64,000 nucleotides of DNA, taken from positions 1 to 64,000 of the forward strand of contig NZ_JAVDQG010000005.1 of assembly GCF_031454155.1 (NCBI RefSeq). Direction: 5' to 3'. The position numbers were made by a program, and so were the translations under genes. Under the pieces are notes generated by a model. That model did not search any database and was not told the origin of the DNA. It saw only the letters and a list, made by a program, of their open reading frames with translations. Positions 47,198-58,526 of this stretch are shown here, in pieces. The DNA comes from Desmospora profundinema. Its GTDB lineage: Bacteria > Bacillota > Bacilli > Thermoactinomycetales > DSM-45169. How positions within the stretch are numbered: position 1 is the first letter of the stretch; each line of letters begins with the position of its first letter.

Positions 47198-48388
47198 TTA
47201 GCTAACATACGAGATTTGGGTGTGCTTCTGCTCCTCCAGAAGCTCGCACAACGGCTCTGCCGCACCGTGAATGTTTCCCACCCCGTAGACGACCCTGTCG
47301 GACAACAGCGGGGCCAGGTAATCCATGATCTCCCGGGTTCCCCGTCCCTCCAAGTTCATGAGGTTGTCGGCAGGGATTTTTCCGGCTTCATAGGCATCCA
47401 TAATGGGGCGGGTGGACTCCCCGATGACGAACAAGGTGTCCATGTCAATGGATGGCAACACATCGACGGCAAATTGTTCTGTCCGGTCAACCCGGTCGGG
47501 GCGGCAGTTCATGATGACGACCGGTTTATGATCTGTCGGATAACCCAACTGGACGATCCGTTTCCAGATGTTAATGGTGGAAGCCGCGTCATTGGCGGCA
47601 AATCCATTGGCAAAGTAAGCAGGCCGATCCGGATCTCCCACAGGCAGGATACTCATTGCCCCCGGGTCCGGCGGGGCATGGAGCATCCCCCGGAAAGCCG
47701 TTTCCTGATCGATCCCGACGGCTTCTGCCACGGCCAGCGCCAGTGCCGCATTTTCTGGGAAGATCATATACTCGAATTGCCGGAGGTATTCTTCGGAAAT
47801 CCGGCTGGTATCGCATACGTACACTTGGGTACGACGCTTACGGGCTTCCCGCTTGTAAAAATCCACATAAGGACTATCGTTGATAATCAAGTGTCCCCGC
47901 TCTGGGATGGTGGCTGTAAACGCTTGGGCCACTTCATCCAAGGTGGGACCCATGACATCCATATGGTCTTCCAATACATTGACGATCACACCGACATTGG
48001 CTTGAAGCATGCGTTCCTGGAACACAATCTGGTAATCGGGATTAACCGCCATACACTCACTGACCAGGCACTCGGCCTTCAGCTTGGACGCTTTGGCCAA
48101 GACCTCCTTTTGCTCGCGGATATTGGGGCCTTCTGGTCGGCGTTTGATCGGTTCCTCTTCGTCGGTATACCAATAAATCATCCGCGCCTGGGTTCCGGTG
48201 GTTTTTCCCACCGTGCGCATCCCAGCCTCGATCATGATTCCCGTGATTAACCGGGTGACCGTAGACTTCCCGCGGATTCCGTTGATATTGATGCGCAGAG
48301 GCACTGATCGGATCACTTTTTGATGGCGCCGCCATTCCAGGATCCCCAGTACCAGCACCAATGACAACAGCAATGGAATGAGAAGCAT
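47198..48388 (-). CDS. pgsB: Poly-gamma-glutamate synthase PgsB/CapB
   Basis: ATP-dependent amide ligase of the Mur-ligase-like type that polymerises glutamate. It has a membrane helix at the N terminus, the P-loop NGIRGKSTVTRLITGIMIEAG, VSECMAVNPDYQ, VNVLEDHMDVMGPT and NGFAANDAAST, all as in PgsB of B. subtilis (393 residues). The start is not certain: ATG 48388 (396 residues) has GGAG 12 bases upstream, ATG 48400 has it too close. First gene of the capsule operon. Confidence 0.94.
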   Translation of the reverse strand: MLLIPLLLSLVLVLGILEWRRHQKVIRSVPLRININGIRGKSTVTRLITGIMIEAGMRTVGKTTGTQARMIYWYTDEEEPIKRRPEGPNIREQKEVLAKASKLKAECLVSECMAVNPDYQIVFQERMLQANVGVIVNVLEDHMDVMGPTLDEVAQAFTATIPERGHLIINDSPYVDFYKREARKRRTQVYVCDTSRISEEYLRQFEYMIFPENAALALAVAEAVGIDQETAFRGMLHAPPDPGAMSILPVGDPDRPAYFANGFAANDAASTINIWKRIVQLGYPTDHKPVVIMNCRPDRVDRTEQFAVDVLPSIDMDTLFVIGESTRPIMDAYEAGKIPADNLMNLEGRGTREIMDYLAPLLSDRVVYGVGNIHGAAEPLCELLEEQKHTQISYVS

Positions 48389-48621
48389 GGGAACCAACAT
48401 CTCCTAAATAATTGGAATTGAAGTCTCCAACGGTCGCTCCATATATAATAAATTCTTTTAATAGAAAAATCCACTAAACATAAGACCTATCTTTTTCCCA
48501 AAAATCATCCGCAACCAGCACCGATAGCGCTACTATTAAATCACACCAGTGTTAACGAATTGTTAATTTCGCGGAAATGACTGATGCTCTCTCTCCATAT
48601 TAGGTAGAATCACCAATCCGT
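48389..48621. promoter_or_regulatory. Promoter region of the capsule operon
   Basis: A/T-rich DNA unlike its surroundings. On the minus strand it holds TTAAC-AATTC-GTTAA (48545-48567 area), a symmetrical sequence suited to a regulator dimer, and a TATTATATAT stretch (about 48444) as a possible -10. No gene is seen. Which regulator acts is unknown; B. subtilis pgs responds to DegU and SwrA. Confidence 0.4.
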
Positions 48622-48655
48622 AAAAAAACCGTTGAACAATAAGTCCAACGGTTCC
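48622..48655 (-). terminator. Terminator after the nucleoside transporter
   Basis: AACCGTTGGAC / GTTCAACGGTT hairpin followed by seven T on the minus strand; separates obg-nup from the capsule operon. Confidence 0.8.
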
Positions 48656-48691
48656 ACGATCTTCCGCTTTGAAAGTGCTTTTTTTCCTCCT

Positions 48692-49906
48692 TCAACCGAT
48701 CAACATACCGGCGATCGCAGCACTTAAAAGAGAAGCCAACGTACCTGCCAGGACCGCCCGCAAACCGAATTGGGCGATTTCACTTCTACGGTTGGGGGCC
48801 ATCCCCCCCAGAGCTCCCATCTGGATGGCAATACTGCCTAAGTTGGCAAATCCACACAGGGCAAACGTCACTACGGCGACGGTCTTCGGCGACAGCTGGT
48901 CGATGGTTGGAGCAAAGTTGCTGTACGCCACAAATTCATTCAAGACGATTTTCTGTCCGATAAAATTGCCCGCCACCAACGCCTCGGACCAAGGAACGCC
49001 GATGATAAAAGCGAGAGGAGAGAAAATCACACCCAATACCATCTCCAGGCTGAGCCCCTCGATGCCTATCCACCCTCCGACCGTTCCCAGAACACCGTTC
49101 ATCAGGGCGATCAAAGCGATAAAGGCCAACAGCAATGCGGCGATGTTCAAAACCAGCCGCAAACCCTCCAACGCGCCGCTGGCAGCGGCTTCGATGACAT
49201 TGACATGTCTGATCTCATCCACCAACTCCACATCATCCGGTGATACGGGGGTATCCGTTTCCGGTTTCATGATCTTGGCCATCACCAAACCGGCGGGGGC
49301 GGCCATAAAGCTGGCAGCCAACAGATACTCCAACGGAATTCCCAATAGGGAATATCCCACCAAGACCGACCCGGCTACCGATGCAAACCCACCGGTCATC
49401 ACCGCAAACAGCTCGGAAGCGGTCATTCGTTTAATGTAGGGTCGCACAACCAAGGGAGCCTCTGTTTGACCCACAAAGATGTTGGCCGTTGCCGACAGCG
49501 ATTCCGCCCGACTGGTGTGTAGCAGTTTGGAAACTCCCCCGCCCAGCAGTCGAATCACCCATTGCATCATACCCAAATGATAGAGAACAGAGATCAAAGC
49601 GGAGAAAAAAATGATGATGGGAAGCACTTGCAATGCAAATATCGGCCCCTCGTTTCCCTGTAACAACTCACCAAACAGAAAAGCGATTCCATCATTAGCG
49701 AATTGAATCAGTTTCTGAACCTGAAAGCTGAGCCACTGCAATCCTGCTTTTCCTGTTTCCCACTGAAGCACGATCCAGGCGAACGTCCATTGAATCGCCA
49801 GCCCGCCCAACACCGTACGGGGGCGAATGGCCGAGCGATTGTCGGAAAAAAGAAATGCAATCAACAACACCGTCAAGATGCCGCCGATTCCCCACAAGAT
49901 ATCCAT
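48692..49906 (-). CDS. Concentrative nucleoside transporter (NupC family)
   Basis: Ion-coupled importer of nucleosides. The 404 residues form about ten helices, opening [21 protein letters not shown], with the family motif [13 protein letters not shown] and the C-terminal [22 protein letters not shown] 49906 is preferred over TTG 49930, which overlaps the obg stop. It follows obg closely and may be read from the same transcript. Confidence 0.92.
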   Translation of the reverse strand: MDILWGIGGILTVLLIAFLFSDNRSAIRPRTVLGGLAIQWTFAWIVLQWETGKAGLQWLSFQVQKLIQFANDGIAFLFGELLQGNEGPIFALQVLPIIIFFSALISVLYHLGMMQWVIRLLGGGVSKLLHTSRAESLSATANIFVGQTEAPLVVRPYIKRMTASELFAVMTGGFASVAGSVLVGYSLLGIPLEYLLAASFMAAPAGLVMAKIMKPETDTPVSPDDVELVDEIRHVNVIEAAASGALEGLRLVLNIAALLLAFIALIALMNGVLGTVGGWIGIEGLSLEMVLGVIFSPLAFIIGVPWSEALVAGNFIGQKIVLNEFVAYSNFAPTIDQLSPKTVAVVTFALCGFANLGSIAIQMGALGGMAPNRRSEIAQFGLRAVLAGTLASLLSAAIAGMLIG

Positions 49907-49926
49907 GCTTGAATCAACCTTTCCCG

Positions 49927-51949
<2,023 letters not shown>

Positions 51950-52006
51950 GGTTCTCTCCCCCATCTCCCGGAGGTTCGTGTCTCATTGTATCGAAACAAC
52001 ACCCAC

Positions 52007-52042
52007 AAAAAAACCCCGGCCTCCCCACAGGAGACCGGGATT
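52007..52042 (-). terminator. Terminator after rpmA
   Basis: CCCGGTCTCC / GGGGAGGCCGGGG hairpin followed by seven T; separates rplU-prp-rpmA from spo0B. Confidence 0.75.
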
Positions 52043-52055
52043 TGTTTCCCGCTGA

Positions 52056-52364
52056 TCAAACTTGGGCTTCAGCCACGACTTCAGCCACTTTCGGGTAAAC
52101 ACAGACCCGTTTTTTGTCACGGCCCATCCGTTCAAACTTCACGACACCATCCACTTTGGCGAAGAGGGTGTCATCACCGCCGCGACCCACACCGGCTCCG
52201 GGATAGATCTTGGTTCCGCGTTGACGGACCAAAATGCTGCCAGCGTTAACCGATTGACCGTCACCACGCTTCACGCCGAGGCGTTTGGCGATGCTGTCAC
52301 GACCGTTTTTCGTGGATCCAACCCCTTTTTTCTGGGCGAAAAATTGCAGGTTCATTTTCAACAT
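52056..52364 (-). CDS. rpmA: 50S ribosomal protein L27
   Basis: Large-subunit protein near the peptidyl transferase centre. The 102 residues open [24 protein letters not shown]: the MLxxNLQFF leader is the Firmicutes extension that must be removed by the protease Prp, whose gene is directly upstream. The first ATG (with GGAGGTGG) is therefore correct, even though an internal Met exists. Confidence 0.97.
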   Translation of the reverse strand: MLKMNLQFFAQKKGVGSTKNGRDSIAKRLGVKRGDGQSVNAGSILVRQRGTKIYPGAGVGRGGDDTLFAKVDGVVKFERMGRDKKRVCVYPKVAEVVAEAQV

Positions 52365-52379
52365 GGCAGTCCACCTCCT

Positions 52380-52721
52380 TCAATAAAGTTTGTTATCCTC
52401 AAAAGTCACGTGGGAAGGATGTTCCAGGGCCACTTGCCGCAAGGATTCCGCCATCGCCTCCAACAGAAGGCGCACCTTGTCTTCCCGATCCGGCTCCAAA
52501 CCGGAGGGAACACGACAATCCAGATGTCCTTCGTTTTCGTCGGCAACCCAGTATACCCGGGATTGGAGTATCGACTCAATGGCGTTGACCATCCCGATCG
52601 CGATGCCGGATACCGCCGCGCAGACAAGGTCCCGGCCATAAGGTCCGGCTTGGGCATGCCCTTTGATCAAGACCCGGTCCAATCGTCCCTCCCCGTCACG
52701 TTCCACCATTATCCGAATCAT
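52380..52721 (-). CDS. prp: Ribosomal-processing cysteine protease Prp
   Basis: Cuts the N-terminal extension from L27. The 113 residues have the catalytic His 22 in KGHAQAGPYG and Cys 34 in DLVCAAVSG, at the same positions as in S. aureus Prp. ATG 52721 lies shortly after the rplU stop; a TTG two codons earlier is possible. Sits between rplU and rpmA as in all Firmicutes with this system. Confidence 0.95.
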   Translation of the reverse strand: MIRIMVERDGEGRLDRVLIKGHAQAGPYGRDLVCAAVSGIAIGMVNAIESILQSRVYWVADENEGHLDCRVPSGLEPDREDKVRLLLEAMAESLRQVALEHPSHVTFEDNKLY

Positions 52722-52736
52722 CGTCAACCCCGCGGG

Positions 52737-53048
52737 TTACGCCTCGATGGATTCGATGACGACCTTGGTGAAAGGTTGGCGATGACCTTGTTTACGCTTA
52801 TAGTTTTTCTTCGGCTTGTACTTGAAAACCACGACTTTTTTCCCTTTGCCGTGCTTTTCCACTGTACCCGTCACTTTGGCCCCCTCGACCACAGGAGTAC
52901 CGATGACGGCACCGTCTTCTTTACCCACTAGGAGCACTTTATCAAATGTGACAGTTTCGCCCTCTTTAGCGGCCAGCTTTTCAATGTAGACGGGTTGTCC
53001 CTTTTCCACGCGATATTGCTTACCGCCGGTCTCGATCAATGCGTACAT
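52737..53048 (-). CDS. rplU: 50S ribosomal protein L21
   Basis: Large-subunit protein, 103 residues, [18 protein letters not shown] with the C-terminal [12 protein letters not shown] motif. First gene of rplU-prp-rpmA, behind its own promoter and a leader of about 100 bases. GGAGG precedes the ATG. Confidence 0.97.
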   Translation of the reverse strand: MYALIETGGKQYRVEKGQPVYIEKLAAKEGETVTFDKVLLVGKEDGAVIGTPVVEGAKVTGTVEKHGKGKKVVVFKYKPKKNYKRKQGHRQPFTKVVIESIEA

Positions 53049-53150
53049 CCCGGAACCTCCTTCACATGAAGACTCGCCGGGGAGCAGGTGGGCTTCCCCT
53101 TAAAACCTGTCCCGTGCGGTTGTGCCATCTCCGGGAGAGCGGCACGTAAC
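53049..53150 (-). promoter_or_regulatory. Putative L21 autoregulatory leader
   Basis: The untranslated leader of rplU has hairpins GTGCC/GGCAC and a GGGGAAGC...GCTCCCC region just before the ribosome binding site. Bacillales rplU messages carry a conserved L21 leader; length and position agree, but I cannot verify the consensus. Confidence 0.5.
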
Positions 53151-53156
53151 AAAACG

Positions 53157-53185
53157 ATTTTATCACAGTCATGATTTCATGTCAA
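53157..53185 (-). promoter_or_regulatory. Sigma-A promoter of rplU-prp-rpmA
   Basis: TTGACA, 17 bases, TAAAAT on the minus strand. Confidence 0.8.
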
Positions 53186-53277
53186 GATCGGATTCGAGCA
53201 ATCGGTTCCAGCCCTTTATTATGAAAACCATATCCTATGATACATGGGATTTCTTCTTTGGTCAAATTGCGGATTGA

Positions 53278-54144
53278 CTAAGCCGTCAGATCCCCGACCA
53301 CACCTCGGGTGTTTTTTCCGTCAAAATAATGTTGAAAGAGTGCTTCCTCCGGCAGCGCACGCCATGCTCCCACACTGTCCTTCACCTCGATTACATGGTA
53401 CGCTTCCTTTCGAAAGCGGCGGAAAACCCGGACCAGCGGTTCGTCCCGATTCACCCGTACCCGCAAAATAGGAGCCGCCGGATCCACGCCGTGTTCTCTC
53501 CGGTACAACAAAAACCGCATTAATTGAAATTCACGCTTGCGATAAGCGATCCAATTGGCCTGGAGTAAAAACAGCCCAATTACGGTCAAATTCCACTCCC
53601 GTTCACCGACAAACCAAGTATAAACAAGCAACAAACCCGCTCCGGCAACTCCCGTGTGAAATGTCCACTGAATCGCTTGACGGTAGGGAAGCCGATAGCT
53701 GAGCAATGCCTGGAGTATCCGTCCCCCATCCAAAGGGTAGAGGGGCAGCAGATTGAATCCGGCCATGAGGGCGTTTCCCTGGACAAAATAAAGCATCCAC
53801 TCTTCACTCCACCAACCCGCTCGAAAAAAAAGGATTCCCGTCAAAATCATAATCACATTATGAAAGGGGCCCGCTAAGGCGACGGCGATCTCTTCCCGGG
53901 CAGATACCGTTCCCCACTCATCGGTCTGCGCTACGCCTCCGAATGGAAGGAGTTCGATTGTCTTCATACGCCATCCAAAGGAACGGGCGGCGGTGACATG
54001 ACCCAATTCATGGATCAATACCAACACAAACAAGGTGATCACCTCCATAAATTGACCGGTGATCACCGATGCTAGGAGGACCGCTCCAAAGAGAAAATGG
54101 ATACGAAACCGAATACCCTGCCAAGGAAGTCCCTCACGAATCAA
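53278..54144 (-). CDS. spoIVFB: Sporulation intramembrane metalloprotease SpoIVFB
   Basis: Site-2-type protease that cleaves pro-sigma-K in the mother cell. The 288 residues (same as B. subtilis) have six helices, the zinc motif HELGH at 45-49 and the second motif NLLPLYPLDGG at 131-141 with Asp 139, then a C-terminal CBS-like part. It overlaps spoIVFA by 11 bases and starts with a TTG without a clear ribosome binding site, pointing to coupled translation. Confidence 0.93.
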   Translation of the reverse strand: MIREGLPWQGIRFRIHFLFGAVLLASVITGQFMEVITLFVLVLIHELGHVTAARSFGWRMKTIELLPFGGVAQTDEWGTVSAREEIAVALAGPFHNVIMILTGILFFRAGWWSEEWMLYFVQGNALMAGFNLLPLYPLDGGRILQALLSYRLPYRQAIQWTFHTGVAGAGLLLVYTWFVGEREWNLTVIGLFLLQANWIAYRKREFQLMRFLLYRREHGVDPAAPILRVRVNRDEPLVRVFRRFRKEAYHVIEVKDSVGAWRALPEEALFQHYFDGKNTRGVVGDLTA

Positions 54145-54922
54145 AGGGAATCACATCCGCCGGATTGACGAAACCATCCCCTCGCTTCATGGCAAAAAAG
54201 AGCAACGCCTCTTCTCCTTGCGAGCCCACTTCACCTAAAAGTTGACGCGGCTTCACCCAATCTTTTTCCTCCACCCGTATTTCCTTTAACCAGCCATACC
54301 ACGTTTCCTGACCGTCCGCATGTCGGACAACAACGGTTTTTCCCAGCCCTTCTACCACCTCCGCTTGAATTACCCACCCTTCCGCAGCAGCCACCACCGG
54401 GGCTTCTTCAGCAGTACGGATCACCATCCCTCTCTCCCCTTCGCGAAAAGGCCTGTGTACCGTACCGGCGGCTGGAACTACCCAATCTTTTACACCGCCC
54501 GGATCCCCTTTCGAATCGGACTTCCCCTGAAAAGCAGGCAGGATGGAAGCCGATCCCCCCAGATTTTCCTCGTACCAGAGGGCCACCCCTGCAAAATTGA
54601 AATCCCGCTGCATCACTTCCGCAATCCAACCCTGCGCCGCCTGACTGGTCGGTGCATCTGATTGATAAACCAGATAAACCCCGCTCAAAAGAGCAAAAGC
54701 GACAAAACTTTGGATCAACAATCGGGACGCCCATTTATGCTTTTTCTTTTCCTCCGTCCAGCTGTCCGGTCGATTCCAAGGAAGCTCGTCCGTCTGACTT
54801 TCCTTTTTCCAGACCGGTGTACCCCACGATTGGTGGGGGGAGACGGCCTTGCGGGTTTCCCCCCGAATCGTCCGCAGCTTCTCTTCTCTCCGTTTACGCA
54901 CGCCTTGGTTCCATTCCCGCAT
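54134..54922 (-). CDS. spoIVFA: Stage IV sporulation protein FA
   Basis: Inhibitor and scaffold of SpoIVFB at the outer forespore membrane. The 262-residue protein has a basic N-terminal region, one membrane helix (about residues 65-83) and a C-terminal M23/LytM-like domain (about 165-262) that lacks the zinc ligands (LLFFAMKRGDGF in place of HxH), so it is not an active peptidase, as in B. subtilis. ATG 54922 follows GGATGGGGG. Confidence 0.88.
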   Translation of the reverse strand: MREWNQGVRKRREEKLRTIRGETRKAVSPHQSWGTPVWKKESQTDELPWNRPDSWTEEKKKHKWASRLLIQSFVAFALLSGVYLVYQSDAPTSQAAQGWIAEVMQRDFNFAGVALWYEENLGGSASILPAFQGKSDSKGDPGGVKDWVVPAAGTVHRPFREGERGMVIRTAEEAPVVAAAEGWVIQAEVVEGLGKTVVVRHADGQETWYGWLKEIRVEEKDWVKPRQLLGEVGSQGEEALLFFAMKRGDGFVNPADVIPFDS

Positions 54923-55042
54923 CTTGATCCCCCATCCCTTCAGCACTTACCGGCACAAGTCTCGCTATGTTCCCTTTGGGTCTAGATGACAAGCCCTTGG
55001 TTATTACATCCTATGACTTGTCTTACTCGCATATGCGCATGG

Positions 55043-55070
55043 GAACCCCCCTTCCAAGCGGAAGGGGGTC
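55043..55070. other. Hairpin downstream of mhqD
   Basis: CCCCCTTCC / GGAAGGGGG with a 4-base loop, after the mhqD stop on the minus strand but without a T-run; possibly a weak terminator. Confidence 0.4.
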
Positions 55071-55098
55071 GCGGCAAGTGAAGAGAAGGATTTCAAGT

Positions 55099-55713
55099 TT
55101 AAACCGTCTTGAACGTATCCCGGAGCCAGCGGGAAGCTGCTTCCACTTCGGCTCGGGTCAGTTGGTGACCGGCGTGTTCCCAATGGACGTGAACCGAAGC
55201 ACCGGCGGACTCCAGCAGCCGCTGAAGTTCGTCGGTTTCCGATGGAGCACAAATGGGGTCATTTCGACCCGCTCCGATAAAAACGGGGACATCGGAAAGA
55301 TCCGGCAACGCCACTCCCCGCCTGGGGACCATCGGGTGATGCAGGATCGCTGCGCACAGCACACCCGGATAATGAAACAAAAGACTGCCGGCGATATTGG
55401 CGCCATTGGAATATCCGACGGCCACCACTTGCTTTCGATCCAATTCGTACTTCTCAGCCGATTCATCGATAAATTCCTTCAGCTCTTTTGTACGAAACAA
55501 CAAATCCTCCTCGTCGAAAACCCCCTCTGCCAAGCGGCGGAAAAATCGCGGCATTCCGTTTTCCCGCACATTTCCAAGAGGACTTAAGACCGCAGAGTCT
55601 GGAGAGAGGATTCGCGCCAAAGGGAGCAGGTCCTTTTCATTTCCTCCGGTCCCATGAAGCATCAACAACGTAGGAGCATCCGGGTCAACGCCCGATCGAA
55701 ATACGTGCTTCAC
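55099..55713 (-). CDS. mhqD: Carboxylesterase of the MhqD type
   Basis: Alpha/beta hydrolase, 204 residues, with LLMLHGTGGNEKDLLPL (oxyanion region), nucleophile motif VAVGYSNGANIA, Asp in FIGAGRNDPIC and His in WEHAGHQL. The GYSNGA elbow matches MhqD/YodD-like esterases. GTG 55713 overlaps the stop of the dioxygenase gene, with GGGGGAG upstream. In B. subtilis mhqD and mhqO are induced by quinones under MhqR; no MhqR gene is seen here. Confidence 0.87.
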   Translation of the reverse strand: MKHVFRSGVDPDAPTLLMLHGTGGNEKDLLPLARILSPDSAVLSPLGNVRENGMPRFFRRLAEGVFDEEDLLFRTKELKEFIDESAEKYELDRKQVVAVGYSNGANIAGSLLFHYPGVLCAAILHHPMVPRRGVALPDLSDVPVFIGAGRNDPICAPSETDELQRLLESAGASVHVHWEHAGHQLTRAEVEAASRWLRDTFKTV

Positions 55714-56660
55714 CGTTCTCCCCCTTTCGCTCCGGGCAGCCGAATGGGGAGCAAGACCCGTTCGATCTTTTCCCGTTCCGATTCCAACCACGGAGGCAGC
55801 TGCAATGATTCACCCAGTCGGTCCGGCTCCTCATCCCGGGTAAATCCCGGCGGATCCGTGGCAATTTCAAACAGGATGCCTCCCTCTTCCCGGAAATAGA
55901 TGGATTTGAAATACTGCCGATCCCTCACTTCTGTCGGGGTGATACCCGCTTGGCGAAGATGGGCCATCCACTCCTGCTGATCCGCTTCATCCTCCGCCCG
56001 CCAGGCGATATGGTGCACCACACCGGAACCCATGGAACCCAGAGGCATCGCTTCCCGTTTCACATCAATCACTTGGCCGATGGAACCTGCGGCCTGAAAC
56101 CGGATCCATCCGGCTTCCTCCTCCGTTTGGATCAGCCCCATCCCTTGCTCCAGCAACGCACATGTTTTCTCAGGCATCACGGAATAAAGAACCGCACCGC
56201 CGAAGCCTTTGATGGCGTTTTCGGGAGAAATACCGTCGATAGACCAGCCGTTGGATTCCCCTCCGGACCGTTCCACCAACTCCAGCCGCAGTCCATGGGG
56301 ATCATCGAACTGTAACAAACGCTCTCCAAATCGCTCTCCGTCCATGACAGAAACGTTCTTTTCTTTCAGACGTCCCTCCCAAAAATCCAAGGCTCCATCC
56401 GGCACTGCAAACGGGGTGATCCCCACTTGCCCGCCGCTGATTCGTCCCCGGCGCGACTGCGGCCATGGAAACGTGGTCATAATCGTACCGGGGCTTCCTG
56501 ATTCGTTACCGAAGTACAGATGATAGGTACCCGGGTCGTCAAAATTGATGGTCTGTTTTACCATTCGCAGACCTAATACTTTAGTATAAAAATCGAGATT
56601 TTCCTGAGGATGACCCACGACCGCCGTGATGTGGTGGATTCCGGTCGAGCGTTTGGACAT
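55710..56660 (-). CDS. mhqO: Ring-cleaving dioxygenase, VOC family (MhqO-like)
   Basis: A 316-residue protein of two VOC (glyoxalase) modules, opening GIHHITAVVGHPQENLDFYTKVLGLRMVKQTINFDDP. Metal ligands are likely His 9 or 10, His in VVHHIAWRA and Glu in LFEIATDPPG. MhqO-type enzymes are thought to open hydroquinone rings and detoxify aromatic electrophiles. GGAGGTGG precedes the ATG; translationally coupled to mhqD. Confidence 0.9.
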   Translation of the reverse strand: MSKRSTGIHHITAVVGHPQENLDFYTKVLGLRMVKQTINFDDPGTYHLYFGNESGSPGTIMTTFPWPQSRRGRISGGQVGITPFAVPDGALDFWEGRLKEKNVSVMDGERFGERLLQFDDPHGLRLELVERSGGESNGWSIDGISPENAIKGFGGAVLYSVMPEKTCALLEQGMGLIQTEEEAGWIRFQAAGSIGQVIDVKREAMPLGSMGSGVVHHIAWRAEDEADQQEWMAHLRQAGITPTEVRDRQYFKSIYFREEGGILFEIATDPPGFTRDEEPDRLGESLQLPPWLESEREKIERVLLPIRLPGAKGGER

Positions 56661-56727
56661 GTTCCCACCTCCAAAAGCGATTTGTTTCTATATTAACATC
56701 AGTTTCTTTATTTATGTAAGTTTAAAA

Positions 56728-56744
56728 ATTGTTCAGACACGCCC
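56728..56744. repeat. Solo end of the TA-flanked miniature repeat
   Basis: ATTGTTCAGACACGCCC followed by TA, the same end sequence as at 3189-3205 and 57822-57838. No matching second end is found nearby toward mhqO. Confidence 0.5.
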
Positions 56745-56789
56745 TAGTAACATAAAAACAGCACCCATATCGATTGCCCATCGACGGGA

Positions 56790-57742
56790 TCATACGGTTA
56801 CGGGTGCTCGCAGCATCTTCTTATACAGATCGATCCCTTCCTGAAACGCACGTTTGGCTGCTGGAACATCATTGACCATATGAATGAAACTATGGACCAT
56901 GCCGGTGAAACATCGATAGGTTACTTTTACCCCATGCCGGGACAACCACTCGGCATAAGCTTTGCCCTCATCCGTAAAGGGTCCCACTCCGCAGTCAGAA
57001 TCAGCGATTTCGGAAGGTTGGCAGGTTCCCGGTTCAACAGAGGAGATGCGTAATACTCCAAGCCCTGGACGGGAAGTTCCAGGTAGTGATTCCAGAACCA
57101 CATCATTCTTTCTTTCGTCAAATTGATGCATCCCCGCTCCTGATAAGAGGGAGTGTCAAAAGCGTGATTCGTCACCGGCGTGATCAGGAGTTGGCTTTCC
57201 AAAGTATGACCCATCTCCTTCAAACGGATGGCAGCTGCCGCCGCCAAATTGGCTCCTGCGCTTTCCCCTCCCACACTCACCCGGTCACCGTCGCCCCCCC
57301 ACTGTCCCGCATGCCCTCGCGCCCACAATACCGCATCCACCGCATCGAGCATAGGAGCGGGATATTTATGCTCAGGAGCGAGTCGGTAATCCACAGAAAT
57401 CACCAGACTCTCCGTATCGATCGCCAACCGGGCACAAATCTCGTCCGAACTATCCAGATCCCCTAAGACCCACCCCCCGCCGTGAAAATAAACCAATATA
57501 GGAAGTCGTTCTCCATGGTGGGGACGATACAAGCGGATCGGCAACCGAGAACCCGGCCTGGCGATGCGGCAGTCCCACTTCTTTACTCCTTCGATCCGCA
57601 TCTGTGTGAAAAACTTTCTTCCTTCCTGAAAATAAAACCGTGACTTCTCCGGAGTGAGTTGATCCAACGGAGGATGACCCAAGTGATTCATATGCGCGTA
57701 AATCCTGACCAACAGAGATTTTATCTGTGGATCGACGGGCAT
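56790..57742 (-). pseudogene. Alpha/beta hydrolase (HSL/lipase family) disrupted by one frameshift
   Basis: Two overlapping frames together make a full hormone-sensitive-lipase-type esterase of about 317 residues. Frame 1 (57742 to about 56970) has the HGGGW oxyanion motif in VYFHGGGWVLGD, nucleophile motif GESAGANLA and the approach to the acid residue, LILTAEWDPLR. Frame 2 continues with DEGKAYAEWLSRHGVKV and the catalytic His in GMVHSFIHM, to 56790. One missing G at CGGATGAG (56969-56975), where CGGGATGAG is expected, explains the break. All catalytic residues survive, so it is either a very recent mutation or a sequencing error. Repeat ends flank the gene on both sides. Confidence 0.85.
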
Positions 57743-57765
57743 CCATCATCCCTCCTTCATTTTTA

Positions 57766-57838
57766 GGGCCTGTCTGGTAATTCTATCTTCGGTGAGTAAA
57801 AGGGAGGGGGTCGTGCTACGGATTGTTCAGACACGCTC
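57766..57838. repeat. TA-flanked miniature repeat (MITE-like), copy 2
   Basis: A 73-bp segment beginning GGGCCTGTCTGG and ending ATTGTTCAGACACGCTC, flanked by TA on both sides. The two ends match the two ends of the 141-bp copy at 3189-3329 in the opposite order; the middle differs. Confidence 0.6.
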
Positions 57839-57845
57839 TAGTCGA

Positions 57846-58439
57846 TCAAACTTCCTCTGCATGGGATTCATCCAAAAACACTTGCCGTTCACATAACATC
57901 AGACAAGCTTTTTTATGGGGCAACTGCACCCGGCTGTAGACATAAAACCCGCTTTTCTGCAACGCGGGAATAATGATCCGATTCCGTACATCCGGTTCCA
58001 CCACGATCCGGTCCGTGTTTTCCTTTTGGAAGATAAAGCGGAGCATGGCCCGTACGATCGGCGGGATCGCCTCCACCGTGAGAAAGGAACGGGGACCCAC
58101 GACAAAATGACCACCCAGGTCCGTTTCCCGATACGGGTAATGATGACGGATCTCATCCTCGTGAACGCGGTAGGACATGGCATAACTAACCGGCACTTTT
58201 CCCACATGAACCATATAATGACGGCGGGACGGATTGCTTAAAGACCGGTTTAAGTAACGACGAAATTCCTCCAACGGCACATCCAGCTGCCAAAAAGGTG
58301 CAATATGAGGCAAACGCATCCACCCATGGAGCAGATGAAGATCGGTCTCAATGGAGAACGGCCGCACTTGGATAGTCTGGCCGCTTTGAAAATCTACCGT
58401 TGAAAAAAGATCGGAATCAAAGGCTGATGGATTTGACAC
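57846..58439 (-). CDS. IucB-like siderophore N-acyltransferase paralog
   Basis: A 197-residue GNAT-fold protein of the IucB/RhbD type, clearly a paralog of the gene at 63333: both have WM..PH..PFW.L..PL, a GPRSF/GPPSY segment, VVEPDVRN/VAEPDIRN and a similar C-terminal LP.K.A.LM.C. Where the cluster copy has IGKGYALP, the acyl-CoA-binding glycine loop, this one has LTVEAIPP, so the canonical loop is lost and acyl choice or activity may differ. Divergent from the biosynthesis operon across two Fur-box-like sites, so it is expected to be iron-regulated too. Confidence 0.83.
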   Translation of the reverse strand: MSNPSAFDSDLFSTVDFQSGQTIQVRPFSIETDLHLLHGWMRLPHIAPFWQLDVPLEEFRRYLNRSLSNPSRRHYMVHVGKVPVSYAMSYRVHEDEIRHHYPYRETDLGGHFVVGPRSFLTVEAIPPIVRAMLRFIFQKENTDRIVVEPDVRNRIIIPALQKSGFYVYSRVQLPHKKACLMLCERQVFLDESHAEEV

Positions 58440-58486
58440 GGGTAAAACCGCCTCTCCCCTCGAGTTTTATACGGTTTTATCATAAT

Positions 58487-58501
58487 CGATAACGATTATC
58501 A
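58487..58501 (-). promoter_or_regulatory. Fur box 1 and promoter of the divergent acyltransferase
   Basis: TGATAATCGTTATCG (minus strand), a 7-1-7 type Fur box with perfect GATAA/TTATC arms. It overlaps a likely promoter TTGATA, 17 bases, TAAAAC, so Fur would block the acyltransferase gene when iron is plentiful. Confidence 0.8.
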
Positions 58502-58526
58502 ATCGCAATTAATTTTTGTCCAACGG

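Noticed and set aside
47216-48250. Plus-strand open frame of 344 codons opposite pgsB
   Set aside because: Shadow frame; the minus strand encodes an unmistakable PgsB.
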